From Burkholderiales bacterium (lineage in GTDB: Bacteria; Pseudomonadota; Gammaproteobacteria; Burkholderiales; Burkholderiaceae_C): DNA of 64,000 nt. Made by a program: the position numbers and the translations under genes. The stretch spans positions 107,354 through 171,353 of the forward strand of contig JACRPO010000014.1 of the NCBI GenBank assembly GCA_016223165.1, written 5' to 3'. Each line of letters begins with the position of its first letter. Position 1 is the first letter of the stretch. The notes beneath the pieces are model-generated. The model did no database searches, had not been told where the DNA came from, and worked only from the letters and a program-made list of their open reading frames with translations. Of this stretch, positions 54,340-62,894 are shown one piece after another.

Positions 54340-55301
54340 TGGAGGGCACTTCCGTCGCCGTTCATTCCTACGGCCTTGACTTGCCCGCCCTGTACGCGCC
54401 CGATGCCCGGGCGCAACAGCGCTTCGTCGAGTTCTTCACCGCGCACATCCGCAACCCGAACACGCGCAAGGTCTACGCGCGCGCCGCGGCCGAGTTCGCC
54501 ACCTGGTGCGAGTCACAAGGGTTGCATGCATTGCCGGCTGTCGGGCCGGTTCACGTCGCAGTCTATGTTGAGACACTGGCACGGCGTCTCGCCGCTCCTT
54601 CAGTGAAGCTGCACCTGGCTGCGATACGCATGCTGCTCGACTGGCTTGTCGTCGGCCAAGTCATTCCGACGAACCCTGCGAGCTCCGTGCGTGGGCCGAA
54701 GCACTCGGTCAGGAAAGGCAAGACGCCTGTACTCGCGGCCGACGAAGCACGCATCTTGCTGGATAGCATTGGCGCCGGCAGCCTCAAGGGCCTGCGTGAC
54801 CGTGCGCTCATTGCGCTCATGACCTACACATTCGCGCGCGTCGGCGCCGTTCGGCTCATGAAGGTCGAGGACGCCTATGTGCAGGGGCGGCGCCTCTGGG
54901 TGCGTCTGCACGAGAAAGGCGGCAAGGTGCATGAGATGCCCTGCCATCATCAGCTCGAGGACTATCTGCATACCTACCTGCAGCAAGCCGCCCTCAGTGC
55001 CGACCCCAAGGGCTACCTGTTCCGCAGTTCCGTCGGACGCACGGGTGTGCTTTCAGACCGGCCGCTTTCGCAGGCCGACATCTATCGCATGATTCGCCGT
55101 CGCAGCGTCGAGGCGGGGATAGGCACACGCGTGAGCTGCCACACCTTCCGCGCCACCGGCATCACGGAGTACCTGCGCAACGGCGGCAAGCTCGAAGTGG
55201 CACAGCAGATGGCCAACCACGAGAGCGCTCGCACCACCGGCCTCTACGACCGGCGCTCCGACCAAGTCAGCCTCGATGAAGTCGAGCGGATCAGGATTTA
55301 G
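54336..55301 (+). CDS. Tyrosine-type site-specific recombinase (XerC/D-like)
   Basis: Protein of 321 residues with an N-terminal SAM-like core-binding domain (TRKVYARAAAEFATWCES) and a C-terminal catalytic domain. The catalytic set is readable: Arg168 in FARVGAVRL, Lys197 near EKGGKVHE, His269 and Arg272 in CHTFRATG, His295 in MANHESA, and Tyr304 in TGLYDRR. The protein is compact, with no extra arm domain. It is translated together with the toxin-antitoxin pair. Segments of related genes recur at 57438 and 59797. Confidence 0.92.
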   Translation: MMEGTSVAVHSYGLDLPALYAPDARAQQRFVEFFTAHIRNPNTRKVYARAAAEFATWCESQGLHALPAVGPVHVAVYVETLARRLAAPSVKLHLAAIRMLLDWLVVGQVIPTNPASSVRGPKHSVRKGKTPVLAADEARILLDSIGAGSLKGLRDRALIALMTYTFARVGAVRLMKVEDAYVQGRRLWVRLHEKGGKVHEMPCHHQLEDYLHTYLQQAALSADPKGYLFRSSVGRTGVLSDRPLSQADIYRMIRRRSVEAGIGTRVSCHTFRATGITEYLRNGGKLEVAQQMANHESARTTGLYDRRSDQVSLDEVERIRI

Positions 55302-55340
55302 CCGCGACATCAACCTGCCCATCGTTCAACCACTATCTGA

Positions 55341-55937
55341 CTAGCGGCACTCCTTTCGCAATAATGCGGCCTCCGCCACTGTCAACTCATCCTGCTCACC
55401 CTTCTTTAGCAATGCCTTGCAACGCACGGTCTCTTTAGCGCTTGAGTTGCCGCCCGCTTTTCGCACGGCCTCTTTGGCGCTTGAGTTGCCCGCTTTTCGC
55501 ACGGCGGCTGCCGTCGCTGCCGGCCCCCGGTCTAGATCGGGTCGAACGACCACGCCGCCGGTCGCGAGACGTTCTTTTGGGTTTATCGCAGCGCTACGAG
55601 CCCCACGGCCCTTATCTGGTAGGGGTCTGCTCCCTGGAACGTGCGCAATTTCATAGACCTCGCCAGGTGTGATGCGAATCTCCGTGCCACTAATCGGCAG
55701 CCTGATTAGGGACAAGCCAGACTGACCGCAGACTAAGCGATCCCCGGGCACGATCTCCTGCCCAAGACGAAGTGGCCGCCAGTCAAGTGCTTCTGTCGCG
55801 CCTGCCGCTATCACGCACGTCCCCGTAACTTCGATGACTTGGCCGCCGAGCGGCGCCCCGGCGACCGGCGGTACACCGAGCACGGCAAAGAATCCAATGC
55901 CCAACCAACGGAGCAAAACGGTGCAGTTGTGCCTCAT
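55341..55937 (-). CDS. FecR-like exported protein, partner of CHASE2
   Basis: Protein of 198 residues with a signal peptide (residues about 1-27, ending GAPLGG) and a FecR-type beta domain (VIEVTGTCVIAAG, then LRLGQEIVPGDRLVCG and EIRITPGEVYEI). The C-terminal 60 residues contain a duplicated motif, AVRKAGNSSAKE and VRKAGGNSSAKE, and end in a helix. Its ATG overlaps the stop codon of the CHASE2 gene, so both act together. The role is unknown; it may sense or bind a ligand at the cell surface. Confidence 0.78.
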   Translation of the reverse strand: MRHNCTVLLRWLGIGFFAVLGVPPVAGAPLGGQVIEVTGTCVIAAGATEALDWRPLRLGQEIVPGDRLVCGQSGLSLIRLPISGTEIRITPGEVYEIAHVPGSRPLPDKGRGARSAAINPKERLATGGVVVRPDLDRGPAATAAAVRKAGNSSAKEAVRKAGGNSSAKETVRCKALLKKGEQDELTVAEAALLRKECR

Positions 55938-57166
55938 GGAGCACCTCTCAGGCGTGGCCAGCGGGTTCGGACTGTCTGGGCCAATTTCTGCGCCCACCTT
56001 CCCACTGACGGATGGATCAGCAAAAATGCCCCGACAAGCAGAAAGTCCAGCCATAACACGCGGACAAAGTAGATAAAGGCGAATCCCACCAAGACCACAC
56101 AAGCCACTGTTCCTAGGACAAACCACGACTCGACCTTGTGCGTATCGGCTTTCCCGCGAGAGAGCCAAGCTACTAGCGCGACCCCCGCAAGAATTAACGC
56201 TGAGAGAAGGATGTCGATCGACCACCGAACACCGTGTTTGAACTCATGCACGGGCTCGACTAGTAAGGTGTGAGCGAGTGCCGCATGCAAAAGCACCCCC
56301 CTACGATTCGCAGGATCGCCCGGGATTGCAAAGATGTCGTCTGACGATCCCACTCTCGTGTCGCCTACGATGACCAGCCGGCCTCTTATCCTATCCGCGT
56401 AGTTGGCGATGTCACGCGGCGATGCCGCCACCAACTGCTCTCGCGACAGTTGCTCGATCACGGAGTAGTTGACCAGCGCCTCTACAACAACCAGCGGCGG
56501 ACCGACCAACTCCACCGGGACTCTCCTGATCGTCAGCGGCTCGACCAAGCCGGCTACGAGCCCCTTGCGCGGTTCCCGGGGCCCTGCGGCGCCCGCTAGG
56601 GCAGCGCCCAAGCTTGGCAGTGGCCTTGCGGCTCCGGCAACGCCATCAACGTGGAACGACACGGGGAGCCTTCGTGAGCCGGTCTTGGGGAGCCAGACTC
56701 CACCGGCCAAGTCAGCGAAGCGAGCGGCTCCCAGCCAACCTTCAGGCGGCTCGCGCAGGCCACGATAGACACCGAGCCGTACTGGCGTTCCTCGTTGGCC
56801 GAGGGCCAGGCAGTGGTCAAAGAACGCCGGATCCTCGCGACTCTTCCATCCACGGTGATCCGGTGAGAAGTCTATGTCTATTGCGACAGCGAGCGGCCTC
56901 TCAGCGGCGATCGCGTCAAGAAGGGTTCGCAACTCACCGCGTGGGGTGACCTGCTCATCGGCGCGCCCGGGTGTAGCGCCCCCGCTAATGTGCGAAATGT
57001 CCAGTACGGTAACGGCGGGCCCGTCCAGTCTAAAGAGCGGAAGCTGATCGGCGAGAAGCGCGTAGGTCTCCCGCTCGATCCACTGGCCAGGAGGCGTGGC
57101 GTGGAGAACGAACTGAACTCCTAACAGGCCCAGGGCTACGAGCGCGCTCTTGATGAAGTACCACAT
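55934..57166 (-). CDS. CHASE2 sensor domain protein without a signalling output domain
   Basis: Protein of 410 residues. One N-terminal membrane helix (FIKSALVALGLLGVQFVL) is followed by a long extracytoplasmic CHASE2 domain (AVTVLDISHISGGA, IDIDFSPDH, IRGRLVIVGDTRVGSSDD) and three C-terminal membrane helices. Most CHASE2 proteins continue into a kinase, cyclase or GGDEF domain; here the chain ends about 25 residues after the last helix. ATG 57166 follows GAGGCGCG. Transcription is shared with the FecR-like gene. Confidence 0.88.
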   Translation of the reverse strand: MWYFIKSALVALGLLGVQFVLHATPPGQWIERETYALLADQLPLFRLDGPAVTVLDISHISGGATPGRADEQVTPRGELRTLLDAIAAERPLAVAIDIDFSPDHRGWKSREDPAFFDHCLALGQRGTPVRLGVYRGLREPPEGWLGAARFADLAGGVWLPKTGSRRLPVSFHVDGVAGAARPLPSLGAALAGAAGPREPRKGLVAGLVEPLTIRRVPVELVGPPLVVVEALVNYSVIEQLSREQLVAASPRDIANYADRIRGRLVIVGDTRVGSSDDIFAIPGDPANRRGVLLHAALAHTLLVEPVHEFKHGVRWSIDILLSALILAGVALVAWLSRGKADTHKVESWFVLGTVACVVLVGFAFIYFVRVLWLDFLLVGAFLLIHPSVGRWAQKLAQTVRTRWPRLRGAP

Positions 57167-57437
57167 ACGCGCCTCAGTCGAGGGACTAGAGCCTGGCCCC
57201 GGGCACACCATCGCGGCGCACGTGCAGGGATTGCGCAAGAAGCGCAGCATGAAAACGGCAGCGCGACGACGATGCAGTGCATGCGACCCTCGTCTCGGAA
57301 CTCCAAGTCACGGACGCCAGCCAAATGATGCATCCTTCAACTGTCGGTGTCTAGCCAGGCTTAGCGGCTGGCTGGTCGCATGCGCCGTCTGAGTTGCGCC
57401 GCCGATCGAGCACGCCCAAGAGTCTCGGCTGCTTCTG

Positions 57438-57529
57438 ATGGCCAACCACGCGAGCGCTCGCACCACCGGCCTTTACGACCGGCGCTCCGACCAAGTCAGC
57501 CTCCAGAGGTGGAGAGAATTGGGATCTAA
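57438..57529 (+). pseudogene. 3'-end remnant of a tyrosine recombinase gene
   Basis: This stretch matches the last 93 bases of the intact recombinase (55209-55301) almost base for base in its first two-thirds: it encodes MANHASARTTGLYDRRSDQV, containing the catalytic His and Tyr. Then a one-base loss shifts the frame, after which VERIGI and a stop align again with the intact end. It is a leftover of a second, related recombinase gene. Confidence 0.85.
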
Positions 57530-57549
57530 GGAGACGGAGTCCGCTTGCC

Positions 57550-57966
57550 CTATTTGGGCTTCTTGTCCTCGTCCTTCTTCGCTGCGTCGCGGACAGCCTT
57601 CGCTGCACTAATGACCGATGCTGCGCCCGCGCCCGCCAGCAGCGCACCCGCAAGCCCGAGGATCGCGGCGAATACCTTCAAGCCCTTCTTGATCTCCGCC
57701 GTCTCCCTCGTGAAGCGCTCGGCCTCGGCCGTTGCTGAAGTCAGGGCCTTCAGCGCCTTGTCGGAAATCTGCGCCATGAGGCGGAGTGCCTCGCCGTCGA
57801 GGCGTGCCGCCGCGGCATCGAGATCCCGCATGGCGCGGCGCCAGAGCTCGGAGTCCGGATCCTGGGGGTTGTCCAGAAGAAACGCGAGGATCTTTGCCGA
57901 AGCGGTGTCAGCGACGCGTGCTAGTGCTTGGACCTGTCGAACTGGAGCAAACGGGTCAGCGCTCAA
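57550..57966 (-). CDS. Hypothetical single-pass membrane protein
   Basis: Protein of 138 residues starting at TTG 57966, which has GGAG nicely spaced. A long amphipathic, coiled-coil-prone region precedes one C-terminal membrane helix (GLKVFAAILGLAGALLAGAGAASVI) and a lysine-rich end. It is 12 bases downstream of the lipoprotein gene in the same direction. No family is recognised. Confidence 0.7.
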   Translation of the reverse strand: MSADPFAPVRQVQALARVADTASAKILAFLLDNPQDPDSELWRRAMRDLDAAAARLDGEALRLMAQISDKALKALTSATAEAERFTRETAEIKKGLKVFAAILGLAGALLAGAGAASVISAAKAVRDAAKKDEDKKPK

Positions 57967-57978
57967 AGCAGGCTCCTT

Positions 57979-58983
57979 CTAAGCAGTCCGTCTCATTACA
58001 GTGTGCGACACGAGCCATAGCGATTGCGCCGCAGTGCGCAATGCGCGAACCTTGTCCACGAAGTCCTTCACCGCGTCGAGCCTGGCCTGCTGGTCCGGAG
58101 AGTCGAAGAGGTCACGAAGCTTCCCGTGGGAGTCCACAAGTGCGGTGGCCGTTGTCGTGAAGGCCTCCGCCGTCTTTTGATCCGCCTTCAAGCCCTCAAT
58201 CTCCTTGGCAAGCGAGAATTGCGCCAAGCGGGCCGTGTAAGTCAAGCCCGGCACCTCCCTGGCTCCGGGAACGCTGGCGGCGCTCGACGCCGGCACCAAG
58301 CCCTTGTCGAGGACGATCTCGCGCCTCGTGACGCCAGTCTTCAAGCGGGGCAGCACGGTCCCCTGCGTCCATACCTTCATCTCTTCGACCAAAGTGGCCA
58401 GCGGCTCGTGCGCTTCATCGAGTACCTTGCGCGTCAGGCGCTGAGCCTTGCCCGCCCGCGCAAGCTCGACGACGATGGTCACGACCTTTGTCAGCGCATC
58501 CACCTTGGACGCGTTGAAGAGCGCGTCTCCGCCGCTGTCCTTGATCCCCTTGGCAGCCTTGGCGACGCCCTCGATGTCCGCCGTGAGCACGCCGGGGTCA
58601 GCGCCAGCCAGCAATGCAAGCTGTTTTCCGTAGGCCGAGATTGCGTCGGCCACGACACCGCGCTTGCTTTGCGCCTCCGCCAGGCTCGCGCACTCCCTGA
58701 CCACCTCGTCCGCCTCGAGTCGTCGAACGTCAAAGCCGGGTTCGCTTGCCACCAGAGACAGTACCCGGGCATCGCGGCACAGGCCAGCAGGTCTTGTGAG
58801 GATGGGTCGATAGTTCTCGGCCAACGCAGCGGCTGCCTTGCCGAAGTCAAGTACGGGCTGCACGTTGGCGGCGCAGCCTCCGAGGGCGAGCGCTGACAGA
58901 CCAAGGCATGCCAGTGCTCCCGCAGTTCGCCGAACCGCAAGGAAGCCTTCGCGCCTCTCGACTTGAGCCCTCACGCCACTCAT
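57979..58983 (-). CDS. Hypothetical lipoprotein
   Basis: About 334 residues with a lipobox (LGLSALALGGC) and an all-helical body with repeated heptads. It may be a periplasmic scaffold or pore-related helical bundle. The start is uncertain between ATG 58983 and ATG 58998, as neither has a strong ribosome site. It is divergent from the membrane protein at 59130 and probably read together with the 57550-57966 gene. Confidence 0.72.
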   Translation of the reverse strand: MSGVRAQVERREGFLAVRRTAGALACLGLSALALGGCAANVQPVLDFGKAAAALAENYRPILTRPAGLCRDARVLSLVASEPGFDVRRLEADEVVRECASLAEAQSKRGVVADAISAYGKQLALLAGADPGVLTADIEGVAKAAKGIKDSGGDALFNASKVDALTKVVTIVVELARAGKAQRLTRKVLDEAHEPLATLVEEMKVWTQGTVLPRLKTGVTRREIVLDKGLVPASSAASVPGAREVPGLTYTARLAQFSLAKEIEGLKADQKTAEAFTTTATALVDSHGKLRDLFDSPDQQARLDAVKDFVDKVRALRTAAQSLWLVSHTVMRRTA

Positions 58984-59129
58984 AGTAGTCCCGTTCATCG
59001 ACGCGGCACGTGCCGCCAAGGCGTCGATTACAGCCGCCGCCGAGATTCGCGCATCCTCAAGATTGGGTACACCGCCGCTTTGCGATTCGCGAACTCGGCA
59101 CATCATCCGCGCACGGGAGGACTCTGTTC

Positions 59130-59741
59130 ATGGGCAGCTTCGCAGTTCTTTGGCCGGTCTCCGCACTGGTGATTCTCGCGTTGGGAGTCCTCGCTGGATG
59201 CTCAGCGACCGGAAAGGTCGCTGGAATTCTGATCGACAGCCGCGGCCGTTGCAGCCTCACGCATGTTCAGGTCGTTGCATGGACGGTCCTGATACTCTCC
59301 GCATTCGCCGCCACGCTCGTGGCCTCGAACTTCGATCTCTCGAAGGCCAAGCTGTCAACCGATTTGCTGGGCCTCATGGGCATTGCTGCTGGATCAGCTG
59401 TCTTGTCAACCGGCGTAAAGGCGGTTAAAGACGCCCCAGGCTCGGCTGCCAAAGTTGCCCGAGACGGCACAGCTGTTCCAGCCGTCGGGACCGCGGCAGC
59501 AACTACCATCCGGGTGAAGTTCGCTCAGATTTGGCTTGAGGAAGAAGGTGACTTCGCGGACAGAGTCGTCAGCATCACGAAGTTCCAGAACTTCATCTTT
59601 ACGCTGGTAGCGCTCGCGACGTTCGTCTCGCTCGCAATGTCGGTCGGCGGCTTGCCGACAGCAATGCCAGAGAACTTCCTGGCACTTCTGGGCATCAGCC
59701 ACGCTGGCTACGTCGGAGGCAAGATCCCTGACAAGAAGTAG
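59130..59741 (+). CDS. Conserved membrane protein of unknown function
   Basis: Protein of 203 residues with four membrane segments: an N-terminal helix (VSALVILALGVLAGCSA), THVQVVAWTVLILSAFAATL, a third near LLGLMGIAAGSAVLS, and a late FIFTLVALATFVSLAMSV. The ending LLGISHAGYVGGKI is typical of a family I recall from environmental bacteria without known function. The ribosome site GGGAGG is well spaced. It is the only plus-strand gene of this three-gene module. Confidence 0.75.
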   Translation: MGSFAVLWPVSALVILALGVLAGCSATGKVAGILIDSRGRCSLTHVQVVAWTVLILSAFAATLVASNFDLSKAKLSTDLLGLMGIAAGSAVLSTGVKAVKDAPGSAAKVARDGTAVPAVGTAAATTIRVKFAQIWLEEEGDFADRVVSITKFQNFIFTLVALATFVSLAMSVGGLPTAMPENFLALLGISHAGYVGGKIPDKK

Positions 59742-59796
59742 CAAGCCTCCCCTTAGTATCTCTACGAGCCTTCTTGAAAGACACCCATGCAGGCGC

Positions 59797-59950
59797 GCGC
59801 GGCTTGCTGGACACCACCGAAAAAGGGGACCTCATTGGCTTGCGCGACCGTGCGCTCATGACCTACACGTTCTCGCGCGTCGGCGCCGTTCGGCTCATGA
59901 AGGTAGGCGGCGCCTATGTGCAGGGGAGGCGCATGTGGGCCCCGCCTGCA
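59797..59950 (+). pseudogene. Internal remnant of a tyrosine recombinase gene
   Basis: The translation LRDRALMTYTFSRVGAVRLM, then KVGGAYVQGRRMWA, aligns with residues 153-189 of the intact recombinase, including the catalytic Arg168 region. A nine-base loss sits between short direct repeats (GCGCTCAT). After this the similarity ends abruptly. It is a fragment of a third recombinase gene, more diverged than the one at 57438. Confidence 0.82.
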
Positions 59951-60029
59951 CGGCAACCGGCTGGGCCTCGCGCGCCGTGCGCCAATGAGGCCAGCGATTT
60001 GCGTTTCGCTTGAGGCGACGGGAGCTGGC

Positions 60030-62009
60030 ATGACTGCAATCTTGAACAATTCACTGCGGCGCACGCGGACGAGCGTACTAATGGCTCTCGTCCTGATGCT
60101 GAGTTCAGTCTGGGCCACTGAGCTCGCTGTGCTAGTTCCGCTGGATGACAAGGGCGCACGGGATTTCCTTGAAGCCCTAAGCGCCTCGCCGCAGGTTAAA
60201 GAGGCTGAGCTCACATTCAGGGCGTTGCCCATCGATGCGCTGGGCTCGCCAAATGAGGTGGGAGCTTTGATACAGCAAGGCAAGGTGCCATTGGCATTCC
60301 TTCGTCCATCTCAGATCGCCGGGTACGAAACTGACAGAGTCGGGCTGAGGTTCACGTCGTTGCTGTCGCACCCGCTGTTAGTGCGCGATTCCACGGAGCA
60401 GTTCTTCATCGAAGACTCTGTGATAGGCGATGCGGTGATGCAGGAGTTGGGGCGGAAGGGCTTCGTCGTGCTAGGCTTCTGGAACGTGGCGCCGGCCTCA
60501 CTTGTCGTGAGCAAGCCAGTAAAGACGATCGCCGACCTCAGAGGCCTGAAACTTCGAGCCCCAGACTCTCGGTCCAGAGAGGTCCTCGTTGCGCTCGGCG
60601 CAACTCCGATGACGCTTTCCGCAGGCGAGATCTACTCCGCGCTTGAACGCAGAGTTGTTGATGGGTCAGAGACTCCAGTCGGAGTCGACAACAAGAAGTT
60701 CATGACGGCAGCCAAAGGAGGTAGCCTTTTGGGCAACTTCCAACCTCGCCAAGGTTTTCTAGTGGCTAACGAGGCAGCGTGGGTGGGCCTCCGCCAGCGA
60801 GAGCGCGCAGCAATTGAGGCCGCTGTGCGAGATGCCAGGCAACGATCTCGCGCAAGCGCCTTGCGGGATGAGGCCGATCTGCCAAACCTGGCGAAGGCAA
60901 ACGGCCTGACGTTCACAAGCTTCTCGACGTTGGGTGCGGGATCGGAGGCGGCACGGTCAACCTGGCTTAAGCGTGCGGGCGACGGAGGAGCAGCAGCACT
61001 GACTCTACTGGATCGAGTGAAGCAAGCCCAGCCGCCCAAACCGACCGACTCGACGCGTTCACCACGGAGTGCTACCCCTCCCCGCATCTTCTTCGCGACA
61101 AACCGCAACGATGACGGCGCCAGCGATCTCTCATACCGGTTTGGCATTGCCCGTAGCAGCACTTCACGTCTGGCCTGCGGCGAAGTTGCCTACACCCCAG
61201 ATCAGCCGCGAAGCTTTGGCGCCGGACACAAGGGGGCGATCGCAGTCAAGGGGGGTGTAGCCATCGGACCGAAGCCTTGTGCCTCCCTCGTTCGCCTGGC
61301 TAGTCGTGAAACCGGAACTGGTGGTGAAATAGTAATGTTCATCCACGGATTCAATAACTCGTTCGACTTCGCTGTTCGTCGTGCGATTGCGTTGGCACAG
61401 GATTTTCCCGTAAAAGCTCCCGTTCTGGTTTTTTCCTGGCCCTCGCAAGGTGCCAGTAGCGGCTATGACTATGACATCGGCAGCGTCACCTTCACACGAC
61501 CCTATACGAAGGATTTGGTCGCCGCCCTGTTCAGCGAGGGCATGGACAGAGTATCGCTACTGGCCCACAGCATGGGCAGCCAAGTGGCATTCCAGGTGCT
61601 TGAGTTTGTCACTGACCGCGGCAAGTCGATCGACAGCGTTGTCTTCGTGGCGCCCGACGTACCGCGCACGAACTTTGTTCAGGGCATAAGCCTCTACGGC
61701 AGTTCCGCCAAGTTGGCGACTCTGTACGCAAATGAGCACGATCGTGCGCTTGCCTTGTCGGAGGTAGTCAACCGAGAGGCGCCGGCCGGCTTGGGTGGAT
61801 CGTCACGGTTGATTACGGCCGGCGTAGAGACAGTCGATGTCTCGGAGGTGGATCAGCAGTTTCTGGAAGCCAATCACTCCGGTGCATTCGATGTACAGAA
61901 AGTGGCAACCGATGTTGCGCTGCTGCTGCGCCAGCGCCTAAAGGCCTCATTGCGGAGTCTGCCGAGCTCGATGCAGGACGGGATGATGTACTGGAGCATC
62001 AAACCATAA
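60030..62009 (+). CDS. Fusion: TRAP (DctP-type) solute-binding domain plus DUF900-type alpha/beta hydrolase
   Basis: Secreted protein of 659 residues. After a signal peptide (residues 1-29), residues 30 to about 330 follow the DctP periplasmic binding-protein fold (LVVSKPVKTIADLRGLKLRA, then EIYSALERRVVDGSETPVG). From residue 350 a DUF900-type hydrolase begins with PRIFFATNRN, with oxyanion segment FIHGFNNSFD and nucleophile Ser514 in LLAHSMGSQ. Both halves look complete. ATG 60030 follows GGAG. I know of no characterised protein with this pair of domains; the function is open. Confidence 0.85.
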   Translation: MTAILNNSLRRTRTSVLMALVLMLSSVWATELAVLVPLDDKGARDFLEALSASPQVKEAELTFRALPIDALGSPNEVGALIQQGKVPLAFLRPSQIAGYETDRVGLRFTSLLSHPLLVRDSTEQFFIEDSVIGDAVMQELGRKGFVVLGFWNVAPASLVVSKPVKTIADLRGLKLRAPDSRSREVLVALGATPMTLSAGEIYSALERRVVDGSETPVGVDNKKFMTAAKGGSLLGNFQPRQGFLVANEAAWVGLRQRERAAIEAAVRDARQRSRASALRDEADLPNLAKANGLTFTSFSTLGAGSEAARSTWLKRAGDGGAAALTLLDRVKQAQPPKPTDSTRSPRSATPPRIFFATNRNDDGASDLSYRFGIARSSTSRLACGEVAYTPDQPRSFGAGHKGAIAVKGGVAIGPKPCASLVRLASRETGTGGEIVMFIHGFNNSFDFAVRRAIALAQDFPVKAPVLVFSWPSQGASSGYDYDIGSVTFTRPYTKDLVAALFSEGMDRVSLLAHSMGSQVAFQVLEFVTDRGKSIDSVVFVAPDVPRTNFVQGISLYGSSAKLATLYANEHDRALALSEVVNREAPAGLGGSSRLITAGVETVDVSEVDQQFLEANHSGAFDVQKVATDVALLLRQRLKASLRSLPSSMQDGMMYWSIKP

Positions 62010-62168
62010 GGGTGAGGGGTGCGGCGGTGCATGCGAGCGCGAGAGCGCTGCTCTCCTCTTCATAAAATATGCTACTAATACCAAAAGGAGCATCAAGACA
62101 CCCGAGGGGAGTCGATGCGCAGCACCAAGCCATCGCGCGTACGACGGGGCCGTCAGCCGAAGCTGCCG

Positions 62169-62894
62169 CTACCTAGGACTGAGCACGTCGAGCCACTCGG
62201 CAATCACACGCGGCGGCCTGCGATTGGACGCCTTGCGGATGTCATAGATCTCGCGGCTGCGAATCTGGATTCGGCACAGCGTGAAAGCGCTCGTCTTGCT
62301 CCTGCTGTTATCCGTGAAGATGGTCGCGTCGGCTACAAACGCGGCAAGGCCGATTGCCTTCTGCGTCCGGGGGAATCGATCTAGCAAACGCTGCTCATCC
62401 ACTGCGTGCCCGCCCTGCGCTACGCGCGTTGACACCCGGGCGATTGAGAGCTGTACGTTCGAAAGCCCGACAAAGAAGAGCAGGACGAAGTAGCCTGCGT
62501 CCTGCATTTGCTTGATGAGGTCGATCTTGGACTCGAACCTGCCGTCGCCCAAGGAGCGCCAATGCGAGAAGACCGTCTCCATGGCGAAAGGCACGCCGCG
62601 CGACATCGCCTGTGCCACGAAGGCCTCCACGCCCTTCTGAGCAACGGCCATCCAGCTCGTGTTCGTGTCGCGGAGTTCCTGCGCCCACTTCGGCAACCGC
62701 TTCGACTCTGGCAGGACCGACAACATCATCCGGTCGGCGTTCACCAGCGGGATCTGGAACTCCGCCGAAAGGTGGTTGAGCCACATCGTCGACTTGCCCG
62801 AGCCGTTATGGCCAGCCAGAATCACTGCAAGTGGCTTCTTCGAGCGGCGCTGTTCGCGCCTGACTTCCTCCACCGCCTGGGCGATGGAGGTCAT
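62169..62894 (-). CDS. Zeta-toxin-like P-loop kinase
   Basis: Protein of 241 residues with Walker A AGHNGSGKS at 28-36, the following VNADRM (Asp54), METVFSH for substrate binding, and RVSTRVAQGGHAV. This is the layout of zeta/PezT toxins, which phosphorylate UDP-amino sugars, and of related predicted ABC-type ATPases. Its start overlaps the stop codon of the 121-residue gene upstream. With the RHH gene it forms a three-gene operon. Confidence 0.85.
   Translation of the reverse strand: MTSIAQAVEEVRREQRRSKKPLAVILAGHNGSGKSTMWLNHLSAEFQIPLVNADRMMLSVLPESKRLPKWAQELRDTNTSWMAVAQKGVEAFVAQAMSRGVPFAMETVFSHWRSLGDGRFESKIDLIKQMQDAGYFVLLFFVGLSNVQLSIARVSTRVAQGGHAVDEQRLLDRFPRTQKAIGLAAFVADATIFTDNSRSKTSAFTLCRIQIRSREIYDIRKASNRRPPRVIAEWLDVLSPR

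Noticed and set aside
62115..62384. Frame starting at ATG 62115 behind a GAGGGGAG site
   Set aside because: The ribosome site is attractive, but most of the frame overlaps the zeta-like kinase in antisense and its composition is shadow-like. It might be the start of a truncated gene, which cannot be supported.
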